Shown in pieces: positions 36,564 through 48,551 of a stretch of DNA of 64,000 bases. The position numbers and the translations under genes were made by a program. Source of the stretch: Cryptomeria japonica (Eukaryota; Streptophyta; Pinopsida; Cupressales; Cupressaceae); contig NC_081413.1 in the NCBI RefSeq assembly GCF_030272615.1, forward strand, positions 334,404,302 to 334,468,301, in the 5' to 3' direction. Position 1 is the stretch's first letter. Each line of letters opens with the position of its first letter. The notes under the pieces were generated by a model that did no database searches, was not told the origin of the DNA, and saw only the letters and a list, made by a program, of their open reading frames with translations.

Positions 36564-39500
36564 ATGGCACTAAAGATCCAAGAACCCGTTGTTGTTAAGA
36601 ATGTTGAAAAGCCCTCACTAAAATATTCTCTAACTCCCAAAGTAGCATCAGAACTGGATGACAAAACTGCATTTTCACTCATCCCGAATAGAGTTTTACT
36701 AGTTGAGGATGTCAGATTCTTCACCAAATGTCGAGTTGAAGAACTAGGTCATGTTGAAATCAAAGACACCTATGATGAATTATGCACCGATGGGAAATTG
36801 GATAGCAAGTATGAGCACATTAAGATCAAGGGATTGACTGAAGCCCTAACCTATCCCCATGTCTTCAAACCCTAGTGGGTCAAGTTTGTTCTGAGCAGAG
36901 TTCACGATGATTTCATGTGGTTAGAGGAGCAACCATTCAAAATCACCAAGGAAATCATTCATCTGATCACCGGTTACCCTATTTATGATCATGTCCGAGC
37001 TCAGAAGATGATATCACAAAAGGAATTGATCACCCTAACTGGAGTGGAATTAGATTGCAGAGGACTGAAATTGAACAACGTAACTGATGCAGAGCTAAAG
37101 TTTGCTATTAGAGTGATAGGTTATTGTTTCTTCCAATCGGCAAGGGAAAATAGTGTACCCTGTGCAGCAGTCGACTTAGCATACAAAATTGTGAAAAAGG
37201 GAATGAAAATTGATCTTTGTGAAGTATTGCTGAAAAACCTGTTTGAGAATCTAAACACCATCAAGAAGCCGAAGAAGAACAACTCGGCCAATACACTAAA
37301 GTTTGGATCACTGTTATTATGCATGTTTTTCTATTCTGAAAAATTCTTTCCAACAGTCGGTAAAGTAGTTTGGGAGCTACACCGACCAGTCACCCATGAA
37401 ATCAATGACTTTATCAAACGTCTAGGTGACAACTTCAATGATATTATGGATGATTATTTCAGCAAGTTTCAAGAGAAGATGCATACCAGGTATAGAATTC
37501 CACCCCAGCTAGTGGAAAAATACAAAGATGACATATGTTTTGAAGCAGACACCGACTACTGCTATGTGAATGCTATGGAACCAAGAACTCAATCTTTACA
37601 ACCTATGGGTTATGAGGTTGACTTTGACATCACACAATAGTAGATAGATGCCTTTCTTACACTACCAAGGCATGCTACTGAGCTGAGGTATGGAACATAT
37701 GAAGAAGTGAAAGAGAAAGTAAAGATGAGCATTGTAGTACCAAAAGCTACAAGAAAAGCAACAAAGATGATCAAGGCACTATCAGAGAAATTTGGAGAAG
37801 GTTCTTCCTCCACACCTATCAAGGGCATGCTAGTAATCACCGAGGAAGAATCAGAAGCCCAAGAGGCTGCTATTACATTAAGCACCGAGTTGCCTAAAGG
37901 GAAAGTTCTGAAGAGGAAGAAATAGGACACACCAAAGGCATCACCGACTCCCTCAGTAAAGCACCCAAACACAAGATCATCTACAGTGTCACTGAGTAAG
38001 AAACCAAAGAGTGTTGCTATTCCTAAGGTATCAAAGACTTACAAGAAATCTACTCGAAAACTCATTTTGGCAAAAGAGTCTAGTGACACCGAATCTGAAG
38101 ATGCTAACAAATTTTAGATTGTCAAGAGTAAGAAGGTAAATGTACATAGTGTTGAAAATTTCTATGCTAATTTGAAAGAATATGGTGGATTTGGAGGATT
38201 CAGATATGTTAAGTATGAAACCAGATCTGATGATGAGAAGAGACAAATAGAAGAAGCTATCATCTACACACTATGGAAATTCCGCTTGGTCCCATTGGAA
38301 GTATGTAAATCTCTTCCAAAAGAATTATATTTGTATATTGATAACAGGTGGAAATATGCAATGGACTCGGAGAAACAGATTAGAGAAAGAAGTTTGGTAC
38401 ATCTCTTTCCAGACATGTCGGTAGTTGAAATAAAAGAACATCTGACAACCTACCACACAAAGTTCCTCATCAATCAAAGAGCCTTAAAACTGATGAATGG
38501 TTTGTATATTCAAGTAGAAAATGAGACAAAAGAAAAGTGGCAGGAAATCTTTAGAATCAAGGATGCTGGTGAGCAAGCTGAAGTTGAAATAGTTGATGTC
38601 ACCGAGCAAGATCCTAATGTCACCGAACAAGACCCTGTTGACACCATACAAATTGATGAAGACATCATGGACACTGAGGCACCTGAACAGGAAATGATAG
38701 AAGGCAATGCCTATGCAAAACTGGTATCCAGTGAGTCAGTTTTGGAACAAGTTCAGCCTTATCCTCTGGTCACTCATTCTTCTGCAACTAAGGCCCCTAA
38801 GGATACTAAACAAGGGATCGAAGGTCACAAGTCTACAGAAGGAGAAGCTACTCCTCAGGCCACTGGGGAACAGATCTCTCAGGATCCTCCTCAAACTAAA
38901 AATGTTGCAACTGAGACCCCGAGCACTGAATCACCGAAGGACTCAACAAAGGCTAAAGAAACTGACAAAAGTGTTGCCTCCACCGAGCAACCTACTGAGG
39001 ATCCACAAGCCTCCCAAGCTATTGTATTGGTTCAACCGATCAAATCTAAAGAAAAGAAGATGAAAAAGCATAGTTTCAAGGTAGATATATCGAAACCAAT
39101 AGTGTTGCCCAATGTAGACATATCAAAATTAAAAGGGCAAGCACTCATTGAATTCAGTGAACTATGAAAAGCAAAGGCTAAACAGGAAAAACAAATGGCC
39201 ATACAAAAGAAAAATAAAGTACTTCAGAAGGTAAAGACACTATTATCAGATATGCTACCCGCAGCTACAGTGTCAACAGATGCAGCCATCCATATTCAAC
39301 TGGATGAACTCCTCAATCAAATAGAGACATCTGGAGTAGATGCATCTAAATATTTGAGCAAGTTAAAGGACAAAGGGCTCACTGCAAAAATGATTGAAGA
39401 GGTATAGAAAGCTATTGCTCTTGGCAAAGTTAAACTTGTCAAATTTATTGCTGAGTTGTCCCCTCAACTCAAGCACATTCTTTATTTATTTCATAAATTC

Positions 39501-39935
39501 TATACATTCTCTTTATTCATTGAAGATATCAAAAATAAAATAGAAGCAATTGAGAAAGAGATCACCGATCTCTCAAATAAGTTGACCATCGAGCCCAATT
39601 CTGTTTAGAATTTTTATACAAAGTTACAACAACTCATGGCTCAACAATTGGAACTCAGGAATGAAGAGCACAAAATAAGGATGGACATTATGACTCTTCA
39701 AACCTTATTCATTCCACACTTGTCCTTCGTTCAAGAATAGATCAACCGAGCCACTTACCTATCTACTACACAAGAGGGAAGCACATTAGATGGTTTAATT
39801 TCTCTATTGGCTGACATTCAAGCACAAAATTCTTTAATGGACAGTGTCAAGGATGCACTCTCTGTTGCCTTCACCGAAGCAAGGACAAAGTATAAATCCA
39901 TTTTTGACCAGTTGCCTCCACCAAATGGTAACTAA
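36564..39935 (+). pseudogene. Element B ORF2: ~1,123-codon protein of unknown function
   Basis: It runs from ATG 36,564 to TAA 39,933 in a single frame. There are no frameshifts but nine internal stops: TAG at 36,873, 37,638, 37,641, 37,923, 38,115, 39,405, 39,606 and 39,738, and TGA at 39,165. Residues 1-360 are a compact, mostly helical region (FKP, stop, WVKFVLSRVHDDF; then ITGYPIYDH). Residues 380-540 are basic with Ser/Lys tracts. Residues 530-670 form a second globular region (YGGFGGFRYVKYETRSDDE; LVHLFPDMSVVEIKEHL). Residues 670-835 are low-complexity Glu/Thr/Pro/Gln with a repeated VTEQDP. The last 280 residues are Lys-rich then coiled-coil-like. I see no transmembrane segment or catalytic motif. 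It could be a Sirevirus env-like ORF left after pol loss, a captured host gene, or a plant transposon-associated domain. I do not recognise it. Confidence 0.7.
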
Positions 39936-40253
39936 AATTTTGATGTTTGTCAAAAAGGGGGAGTATAGTATCAAAGTATACAGGGGGAATGTAGTATACA
40001 AGGGGAGTATACCGAGCAGTGAACATAGTAGTAAGCAAAGAACAACAACAACACATAGAATATTGATCACCGAACATGCAAAATCAGAGTTATGAACAGT
40101 ATATTGATAAGGGGAGTATATTTGAATATACTATTTCATTGACAAATGTATATATTGTCAGTTTAGTCAAATTTTGCAAGTATATAGATTTTTGAGTTAG
40201 AACTTTGAAAGTAATTTTTGTCAAACATCTCAACTAATGTCAAAAGGGGAGAT
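39936..40253 (+). other. Element B 3' untranslated region with repeated PPT-like tracts
   Basis: G-rich runs occur at 39,951 (aaagggggag), 39,981 (agggggaatg), 40,000 (aaggggag), 40,110 (aaggggag) and the terminal 40,242 (aaaaggggag). Several are followed by tatagtat or tatacc words. The last tract abuts the 3' LTR. Confidence 0.75.
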
Positions 40254-41437
40254 TGTTACTACTTACTAAGATTGCCATTAGTATTATGTTCAAAGTTATT
40301 CTATATATTCTATTCGGTTACTTCTACCGAATCTTTCAGTCGGTAAGTACAGAACAGTCGGTATGCACAGTGCAGTAGGCTATAGAAGAAAGTAGTCTCA
40401 GAGCATAGTATACACCGAACAACACACTATGTCTATCGAGCAGCAAGAATGATATATCGAGTGAACACACACAGAGTGAAATGTGTTACCAGATCACTAA
40501 ACATGGACATATATGGGAAACCTGTTACAAAGATCGAGGAACAAGAAACCGTTATCACATTGGAAATTGCACTTAAAGATTGTGTATGATTTTGAGGTCA
40601 TCTAACCAATGAAATATTTTGCAAGATTGAAGCATGGACCAGATCACCAACATAAGAGATCTATTTATACAACATGAATTCAGGATTAGATATATGTGCA
40701 AGTATATATGTGCATGTGTGTGTGAAGCAAGACACATACAAAAAGGAAAATCAAGAGATATCACAGAGTGTTATGACTGTTACAGTTGATAGAGAAACAC
40801 AAAGGTCATCGAGAGGGATTTCAGAGAACAGTCAAGGAACAGAGTAAACAAAAGGGTTTACCGAATTAATATATGGATTACTGAGGTATGCTATAAGAAA
40901 GGTAATATCATTTTGAGCACATAGAATCTACTATAACATTTCAGATGTAAAGTTGCAGATATTTGTAATGATGTATTGTAATATTTTGAGTTGTAAGAAA
41001 AACCTCTAACAAGGTAAAAGACTCTAACTAAGTCTATAAATTGTAAAGCCTTTAACCAGGTGCAACATTTAGAATAAGTGTTGTAAAATCCTTTAGCAAG
41101 GTAGATCTAACAGATCTTGATACTCCTAATAGGGTAAGCTATCAGAAATAGCTAAACATGTAGCTCTAAACGAGCAACCTTTATTATTGCAGTAGTGGAG
41201 TTGTGGGTGTCATCCCCACCACAGTTTTTCTCTCTAACCAAGAGTTTTTGCGTAACCAAAATATATGTGTTATGGAGTGAATCATGTATGATTGTTATTT
41301 ATTTGTTTTAGCATTATATTATGTTACTGCACTATTCAGTTTATGCTTAACAGTAAAGTTATTGTTGAAGTAAAGTTTTGAAGTACTGATTCACCCCTCC
41401 CCTCTCAGTACATTAGCTTTCCATATTGGGCCTAACA
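40254..41437 (+). repeat. 3' LTR of element B
   Basis: It begins TGTTACTACTTAC and ends CCTAACA, followed by target copy TTAGC. By eye it differs from the 5' LTR at a few percent of positions plus small indels, so the insertion is old but well preserved. Confidence 0.93.
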
Positions 41438-41944
41438 TTAGCTGCATGATTTGAGGGGGGCCTTGGAGTTCATCATTTTTTTAGCTAAAATTCAAATTTG
41501 AATTTTGGGAAAGCATTTTTTGGTATAATTCTTCTTTCCGCACTCATTTTTTTCTCTAGAAAAAAGAGTTTTGGAGTTTCTTGTACTTGTGTAGCAGCAG
41601 ATATTCAGGCTCCTGTAACTCATTTCATATGAGTTTTTCCAGATTTGTAATACAGAAAATTCCTTATTTTCAATATTGAAGCTGAGTTCCTCCTTGATAC
41701 CTTTTTTCTAAGTGTAATATTTGTAAGCATATTTGATTTAAAAACTGTGATTCTTCAATTGAATCCTTTATTTTATCTTAGTTTCTTCAGATGCTTAGTG
41801 TAAAGGATACATGTTATAGTGCATGTTACTGATTGTGTGAGTGTTTCTTTTGCATCTGAATTATGAGAATATCATTGCTTCTCCTTTTGTGAATATCTGA
41901 AAACTGACCTTTCATGACAATAGTTTTTGTAAGCATGTGTAATC
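41438..41944. other. Noncoding host-repeat segment between elements B and C
   Basis: It continues the sequence interrupted at 33,397 and is itself interrupted by element C at 41,944. It is T-rich with no gene. The segment resumes at 48,547. Confidence 0.7.
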
Positions 41945-42960
41945 TATTGGTATTTTGGTATGGTTTTGTCACTGATGTCAACACCTACTAAAAATAAGCA
42001 CTTTGGAGATCCAACAACATTCACCGGCAAGCAAGTAACTATTGCACAGTTACTGGTATATGGTTCACCGGTATTTGGAATGATATGGAAGACACTTAGT
42101 AATGTCAAAGACATCGTGTGGACACTTTGTTTTGAAGAATTAATCATTGGTATATTCATATTTGCATATTTGCTTTTACCGACAAATAGGTCCAGGTTAT
42201 CTAGGGCTACACCAGCAGGTTTATCTTTTCTAGATTAGCATGACACACTATGGAGATGATTTATTATTGATGTAAATGCATTAAGCCGACATGTTTAATC
42301 GGTTATATTGTTTGTAAAATGATTTTATTGTAATATCTTGTAGAGCCGACCTACTAAAACTAGTCTTAGGGTATGGTATAAATGTAAGATCTTATTTGTA
42401 AGATCAAGTGTGGAATGCGAAAAAGAATTGAGTGAAGGTATATGCGAGATCAAGCAGAGGTATACATGAAGACATCATTTGAAGGTGAAGCTAGGTTTTT
42501 GTATAAGCATATCAGCATTACACCGGTACTGAATCCAAGATATGAAGATGCTATTTTGTGCAGTACATTCTTATTGGATTTAACCATCCAACTGTAGTCA
42601 GTGTGACTCCCATTTTGTGATTGAGCAGTGAGCTCTAGGCTGTTGGCCTTTCTACATGTGCAGACCCCATTTATGTACACTTACTATCTATAGTAGTATC
42701 ATTTGATTGTGGGTAAGGTTTCCCACCGTGGTTTTTCCCCTTACAGGGTTTCCACGTACAAATATTGGTGTTATGTGTTGTGGATGACTTTATGTTTGTG
42801 TTTCATGCATTAATCTTTACTGGTATAGAAATTTACTGTTAACATTGTCTACCGACATACTTAACTGGTATTAAGCATTAAGTTGGTTAATTGATTTTTG
42901 GTTTGAATTTATTAGACAACTGATTCACCCCCCCCTCTCAGTTGTCTCTGGGACCTAACA
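41945..42960 (+). repeat. 5' LTR of element C
   Basis: The terminal TG is mutated to TA (TATTGGTATTTTGG), whereas the 3' copy starts TGTTGG. It lacks about 20 bp present in the 3' LTR near 47,626, between two ttcaccg words, and 8 bp near 48,448, which explains the length difference. caccgtggtttttcccc is at 42,725 and gattcacccccccctctc at 42,922. Confidence 0.93.
42377..42383 (+). promoter_or_regulatory. TATA box in 5' LTR of element C
   Basis: TATAAAT sits in gtatggtataaatgtaagat, about 430 bases into the LTR, upstream of the conserved caccgtgg block. The same word is at the matching place in the 3' LTR (about 47,957). Confidence 0.6.
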
Positions 42961-42962
42961 AT

Positions 42963-42974
42963 TGGTATCAGAGC
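42963..42974 (+). other. Primer binding site of element C
   Basis: TGGTATCAGAGC, complementary to the 3' end of initiator-Met tRNA, lies two bases after the LTR end. Confidence 0.92.
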
Positions 42975-43016
42975 CTAGTCCTCTTTTGTAGAAGTTTAAA
43001 AACTTGAGGAGATCCA

Positions 43017-46000
43017 ATGTCTACTAATTACTTCAGGAAGGATAGTCCTAAACTTGATGAAACCAACTATGAGATATGGAAGATCAGAATGGAGACACAT
43101 CTAAATTGCATTGGTAAAGACATCTGGGAAGTTACAAAGAATGGTTATACTACTGCTGTAGCTGGTCAGACTGCTCCAACTACCTTAGCTAAAGATAAAG
43201 AGAATGATTGCAAAGCAAGAGAAGCACTTTTGAGCGCATTATCAGATCAACAAATCATGAGATTATCATATAGGTCTACTGCTAAAGCTATTTGGGATCA
43301 TTTGGAAACACTGAATGAAGGAGATTCCACAGTCAAGATTGCAAAACTTGAAAGCTTCCGAGTCAGGTATGAACATTTGAAAATGGAAGAAGATGAAAGG
43401 ATTTCTGCTTTTATGGAAAGAGTAAATGAAATTGTTTTGGGTATTAAATGTTGTGGAGGAACTCTGAGTGAGGATGAAATTGTTTCAAAAATCTTAAGAG
43501 GTTTGCCACCGACATATAAAATGAAGGTTCTACTATAAATGAGTTGAGAACAATGCCTAATACATCAGTAACTAGGGATACATTGATTGGAAAACTTTCA
43601 GCCTTTGAAATTGAGGAATTTGGTCCTGTTGCTACTATAAAAACTGATTTGGCCTTTAAAGCATCAACATCATCTGCTCCATCATTTGACAAATCAGAAT
43701 AGAGAGCCTTTTATGCAAGAGAACTTGAAGAATCCAGAAAGGAGAATGAAGAGCTTGAAGAACTTGAAGCACTATTTGCAAGAAAAATGCCAAAAGGTCC
43801 AATTGGAAGTAAGTATGAAGGTAAAGCACCCTTTAAATGTTTTAACTGCAATAAGATTGGTCATATGGCTTCAAGATGCCCTGATAGACATGCTAGACTA
43901 AGAGAAGAAGCTAGAAGAACATACAAGCCTAATCCTGAATATCAGAGATACAGATTTAAGAAGAACAAAGACAAATCTTGTTACATTGCTGATGAAGGTG
44001 TGATTGATGATTCTGATGAGGATCCAACAGATAATGGATGGGTTTTTGTTGCTATAACAGAAGATCAACCGGCACCTACTGCTCAACCGGTAGAACAAGC
44101 CCTAGCAGCTAAAGTTGAAGAAAAGGATGAATGGATCATTGACTCAGGATGCTCACATCACATGACTGGAGACAAAGGCAAATTCTTAAACTTTCAAGAA
44201 TACAATGGAGGTTTAGTAAGATTTGGAGATGACAAAGCCTATTCAATCAAAGGTAAGGGTTCAATATCTCTTGATGGTAAGCATAGCACTGACAATGTCT
44301 ACTATGTTGAAGGATTAAAGCATAATCTTTTAAGTGTTGGTCAATTAGTTGAGAAGGGATTTCAGTTACAATTTAAAAATGGAAAATGCAAAATCATGAA
44401 TAGAACTGGTTTGTAAATTGCAATCGGTAATCAGACTAGAGGTAATATCTTTCATTTGAATAACAATGAAAAGGCATGCTTGATTGCACATATAGATGAA
44501 AGTTGGTTATGGCATAAGAGACTATGTCATGTAAACTTTGATTGCATGGTAAAAATCAGTACTTCTAAGGCAGTTAGAGATCTACCTAAAATTGTGAAAC
44601 CTCAGAATACAATTTGTAAGGAATGTCAATTTGGAAAACAAGTTAGAGATAGTTTCAAAAGTATTCCAGAAAAATCCAATAATGCTCTTGATTTAATTCA
44701 CACTGATTTATGTGGTCCAGCTAGAACTAGAAGCTTACAAGGTGATAGATATTTTATGGTAATTATTGATGATTATTCTAGAATGTGTTGGGTTACTTTT
44801 CTTAGAGAAAAATCAAAAGCACTTGGAAAGTTCAAAGTGTTCAAAGCAATGGTTGAAAATGAAACCGGTAAGAAAATCAAATGTTTGAGATCAGATCAAG
44901 GAGGAGAATTCACATCTAAGGACTTTAATACATTCTGTGAAGTGAATGGAATCGGAAGACAGTTATTAACACCTTAGACACCACAACAGAATGGAGTTGT
45001 TGAAAGGAAAAATAGAACTATCTTGGATGCAGCAAGAAGTATGTTATCAGAAGAAAATCTACCACATGTGTATTGGAGAGAGGCAGTTAGCACTGCTATC
45101 TATACATTCAACAAAGTTCACATCAAAGGTGAAACCGGTAATACCCCTCATGAACTATGGTTTGGTAATACTCCTACTCTTAAGTATTTCAAAATTTTTG
45201 GAAGTAAATGTTATATTAGAAGAGATGAGTATATTGGAAAATTTGATCCTAGAAGTGATGAAGGAATATTTCTTGGTTATTCATCTAAGAGAAAGGCATA
45301 TAGATGTTTTAATAAGAGATTGCAGAAAATTGTTGAGAGCACAAATGTAAAGATTGATGAACAATTCAGAAGAACTTCAAGGTATATAGACTCTGAACCG
45401 ACAACATAAATTGTGACAAATGAACCTATACTAAATCCACCAGTACATAATGAAGATCCAGTTACTCCGGTATCATCAGAGGATTCCATAGTAATTGAAG
45501 AACAACAACAAACTAAGACACCCCGGTATGTAAGATTGAATCATTCTAAAGATCAGATAATTGGAAACAAATTTAAAGGAGTTATGACAAGAGGAAGATT
45601 GGCGAATGAAGAGGTATGTCTTATTTCTCAAATTGAACCATCATCTATCAATGAGGCATGTGAAGATAAATTTTGGATTAAAGCTATGGAAGAAGAATTA
45701 GGACAAATTGAGAAAATAATACTTGGACATTAGTTCCCCGGCCTAAAGATAAAAATGTAATTGGAACCAAATGGGTATTTAGAAACAAACTTAATGAAGA
45801 TGGTAAGGTTGTCAGAAATAAAGAAAGACTAGTGTGTAAGGGATATTCTCAGAAAGAAGGAGTTGATTACAATGAAACCTTTGCACCGGTAGCTAAAATT
45901 GAGGCAGTTAGATTATTCTTGGCTTTTGCAGCTCACAAGGACTACAAAGTTTATCAAATGGATATTAAATGTGCATTTTTGAATGGAGATCTTGAAGAAG

Positions 46001-47169
46001 AAGTATATATTGAACAACCTGATGGATTTTCTTTGACAGATGACAATGATATGGTTTGCAGGTTAAGAAAAGCTTCGTATGGATTGAAACAAGCCCCAAG
46101 AGCTTGGTATGCAAGGTTGGATAAGTATCTTTTAAAGATTGGTTTTACTAAAGGAAATGCAGATAGCAATTTATATTACAAAATAACTAATGATGACATC
46201 TTGATTATTGAAGTATTTGTTGATGATATAATCTTTGGAGGAGAAGATGGATTATGTAAGGAATTTTCTATTAAAATGCAGCAAGAATTTGAAATGTCTA
46301 TGATTGGAGAAATAAAATTCTTTTTAGGTTTGCAGATTTCACAGACTGATAAAGGTATATTTTTGAGTCAATCCAAGTACTTGAAAGAATTACTAAGGAA
46401 ATTTGGGATGGAAAACTCTAAACCGGTAAGCACACCTATGACTACAAATGACAAATTATCTCAAAGGGATGAATCTACACCTGTTAATCCAACTAGATAC
46501 AAATCTATGATAGGAGGTTTACTGTATTTGACACAAATCAGGCCTGATATTATGAATGTAGTATGTATTGTTTCTAGATTTCAAAGTAATCCTAGGGAAA
46601 ATCATGAATCAACAGTGAAAAGGATTTTCCGGTACTTACAAGGCACAACAAATCTTGGATTATGGTATCCTAAAGATGAAAATTTTGACCTATATGCATA
46701 CATAGATGCAAATTGGGCAAGAGATGTGGATGATATAAAGAGTACCACTGGAGGAGCATTCTTCCTTGGAAAGAGATTAGTCTCTTGGTTGAGTAAGAAA
46801 CAAAGTTGTACATCTTTATCAACAGCATAATCACAATATGTTGCAGCAACAACTAACTGTACACAGGTATTATGGCTTAAGCAAATGTTGAAAGACATAA
46901 AGGTAAAATGCAAGAAACCCATTACTATATATTGTGATAACACTGCAACAATTGATATATCTAAGAATCCGGTATTACATTCTAAAACTAAACATGTTTC
47001 TATCAAACTGAATTTTCTAAGGGAAAAAGTTGAAGAAAAGGAGATAAAACTGGTTTATGTGAATACTAAAAAACAACTTGCAGATATTTTCACAAAACCT
47101 TTGCCTAAGGAAACTTTTGAATATCTAAGAGATCAGCTTGGAGTCATACCACCATTGGTAGAGACTTAG
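43017..47169 (+). pseudogene. gag-pol: Element C gag-pol polyprotein, nearly intact
   Basis: Start ATG 43,017. Gag has the Copia N-terminal pattern (YEIWKIRMETHL) and one CCHC knuckle (CFNCNKIGHMASRC, 43,838). One-base deletions near 43,529 and 45,714 shift the frame. Stops are TAG 43,700, TAA 44,414, TAG 44,975, TAA 45,407 and TAA 46,828. Protease has DSGCSHHMTG at 44,141. The pre-integrase motif is WLWHKRLCHVN. Integrase has HTDLCGP, LRSDQGGEF and NGVVERKN, so the DDE triad is intact. RT has [19 protein letters not shown] (about 45,952) and FVDDIIFGG (about 46,216). RNase H has YIDANWARD and YCDNTATIDISKNP (about 46,930). The ending FTKPLPKETFEYLRDQLG is complete. Motifs fit the Sirevirus clade. 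It cannot make one polyprotein now. Confidence 0.95.
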
Positions 47170-47503
47170 ACAGTTGATGATTGTCATCAACCGACAGAAT
47201 TAAAAAGACAAATCTTTATTCCGGTCTTTGATGAGGAAGCTACTTCTCAAGGGGAGTAGTTGGTATTTTGTATAAAATTAATTTTTGTAGCTTTGGCATT
47301 TGATGTCAAAGGGGGAGAGATATCTATGGAAAAACACATTATCTTTTGACGAGAGATTGGTATTGAAAATAAATCTTTGGATAAACACATGTTGCTCCCA
47401 GGGGGATAAATGGAGATTGTTGGTTTTTGGTGTTTGGCATTTCTGTTTTGGCACTTTGATGGTTTTTCCATATTGTGTTGCCATCAGTACCAAAGGGGGA
47501 GAT
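47170..47503 (+). other. Element C 3' untranslated region with three PPT modules
   Basis: PPT-like tracts are at 47,309 (caaagggggagaga), 47,398 (cccagggggat) and the terminal 47,491 (caaagggggagatt). Near some of them a ttggt-type word mimics the LTR start (47,259 and 47,419), as if PPT plus LTR edge had been duplicated. Confidence 0.7.
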
Positions 47504-48546
47504 TGTTGGTATTTTGGTATGGTTTTGTCATTGATGTCAACACCTACTGAAAATAAGCACTTTGGAGATCCAACAACATTCACCGACAAGCAAGTAACTA
47601 TTGCACAGTTACTGGTATATGGTTCACCGACAAGATATAATGTTCACCGGTATTTGGAATGATATGGAAGACACTTAGTAATGTCGAAGACATCGTGTGG
47701 ACACTTTGTTTTGAAGAATTAATCATTGGTATATTCATATTTGCATATTTACTTTTACCGGCAAATAGGTCCAGGTTATCTAGGGTTACACCGACAGGTT
47801 TATCTTTTCCAGATCAACATGGCACGCTGTGGAGATGATTTATTATTGATGTAAATGCATTAAGCCGACATGTTTAATCGGTTATATTGTTTGTAAAATG
47901 ATTTTATTGTAATATCTTGTAGAGCCGACCTACTAAAATTGGTCTTAGGGTATGGTATAAATGTAAGATCTTATTTGTAAGATCAAGTGTGGAATGCGAA
48001 AAAGAATTGAGTGAAGGTATATGCAAGATCAAGCAGAGGTATACATGAAGACATCATTTGAAGGTGAAGCTAGGTTTTTGTATAAGCATATCAGCATTAC
48101 ACCGGTACCGAATCCAGCATATGAAGATGCTATTTTGTGCAGTACATTCTTATTGGATTTAACCATCCAACTGTAGTCAGTGTGACTCCCATTTTGTGAT
48201 TGAGCAGTGAGCTCTAGGCTGTTGGCCTTTCTGCATGTGCAGACCCCATTTATGTACACTTACTATCTGCAGTAGTATCATCTGATTGTGGGTAAGGTTT
48301 CCCACCGTGGTTTTCCCCTTATAGGGTTTCCACATACAAATATTGGTGTTATGTGTTGTGGATGACTTTATGTTTGTGTTTCATGCATTAATCTTTACCA
48401 GTATAGAAATTTACTGTTAACATTGTCTATCGGCATACTTAACTGGTTTACCGGTATTAAGCATTAAGTTGATTAATTGATTTTTGGTTTGAATTTATTA
48501 GACAACTGATTCACCCCCCCCTCTCAGTTGTCTCCGAGACCTAACA
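47504..48546 (+). repeat. 3' LTR of element C
   Basis: It runs from TGTTGGTATTTTGG to GACCTAACA, followed by target copy TAATC. It keeps the intact TG start and the segments missing from the 5' LTR. Confidence 0.95.
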
Positions 48547-48551
48547 TAATC

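Larger units (their letters stand above)
33398..41437 (+). mobile_element. Element B: pol-less LTR retrotransposon with gag-like ORF and large unknown ORF
   Basis: An 8,040-bp element is bounded by the exact target duplication TTAGC (33,393-33,397 and 41,438-41,442). LTRs of 1,197 and 1,184 bp run TGTTACT to CCTAACA. A PBS lies two bases after the 5' LTR and a PPT (caaaaggggagatt) abuts the 3' LTR. The interior carries a coiled-coil, five-zinc-knuckle gag-like ORF, a 554-bp spacer with gene-leader features, and a second ORF of about 1,123 codons. No protease, integrase, RT or RNase H motif was found in any frame. The LTR design matches A, C and D. It is a structurally complete non-autonomous element that transposed, presumably using enzymes from relatives. 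Confidence 0.92.
41945..48546 (+). mobile_element. Element C: full-length Copia (Sirevirus-like) retrotransposon
   Basis: A 6,602-bp element has the exact target duplication TAATC (41,940-41,944 and 48,547-48,551). LTRs are 1,016 and 1,043 bp, with PBS and PPT present. It is the best preserved coding element here: gag-pol is interrupted by only five stops and two 1-bp frameshifts. Few LTR differences suggest it is among the youngest insertions in the window. Confidence 0.95.

Noticed and set aside
46602-47006. Minus-strand 134-aa ORF
   Set aside because: It is antisense to the RNase H region of element C.
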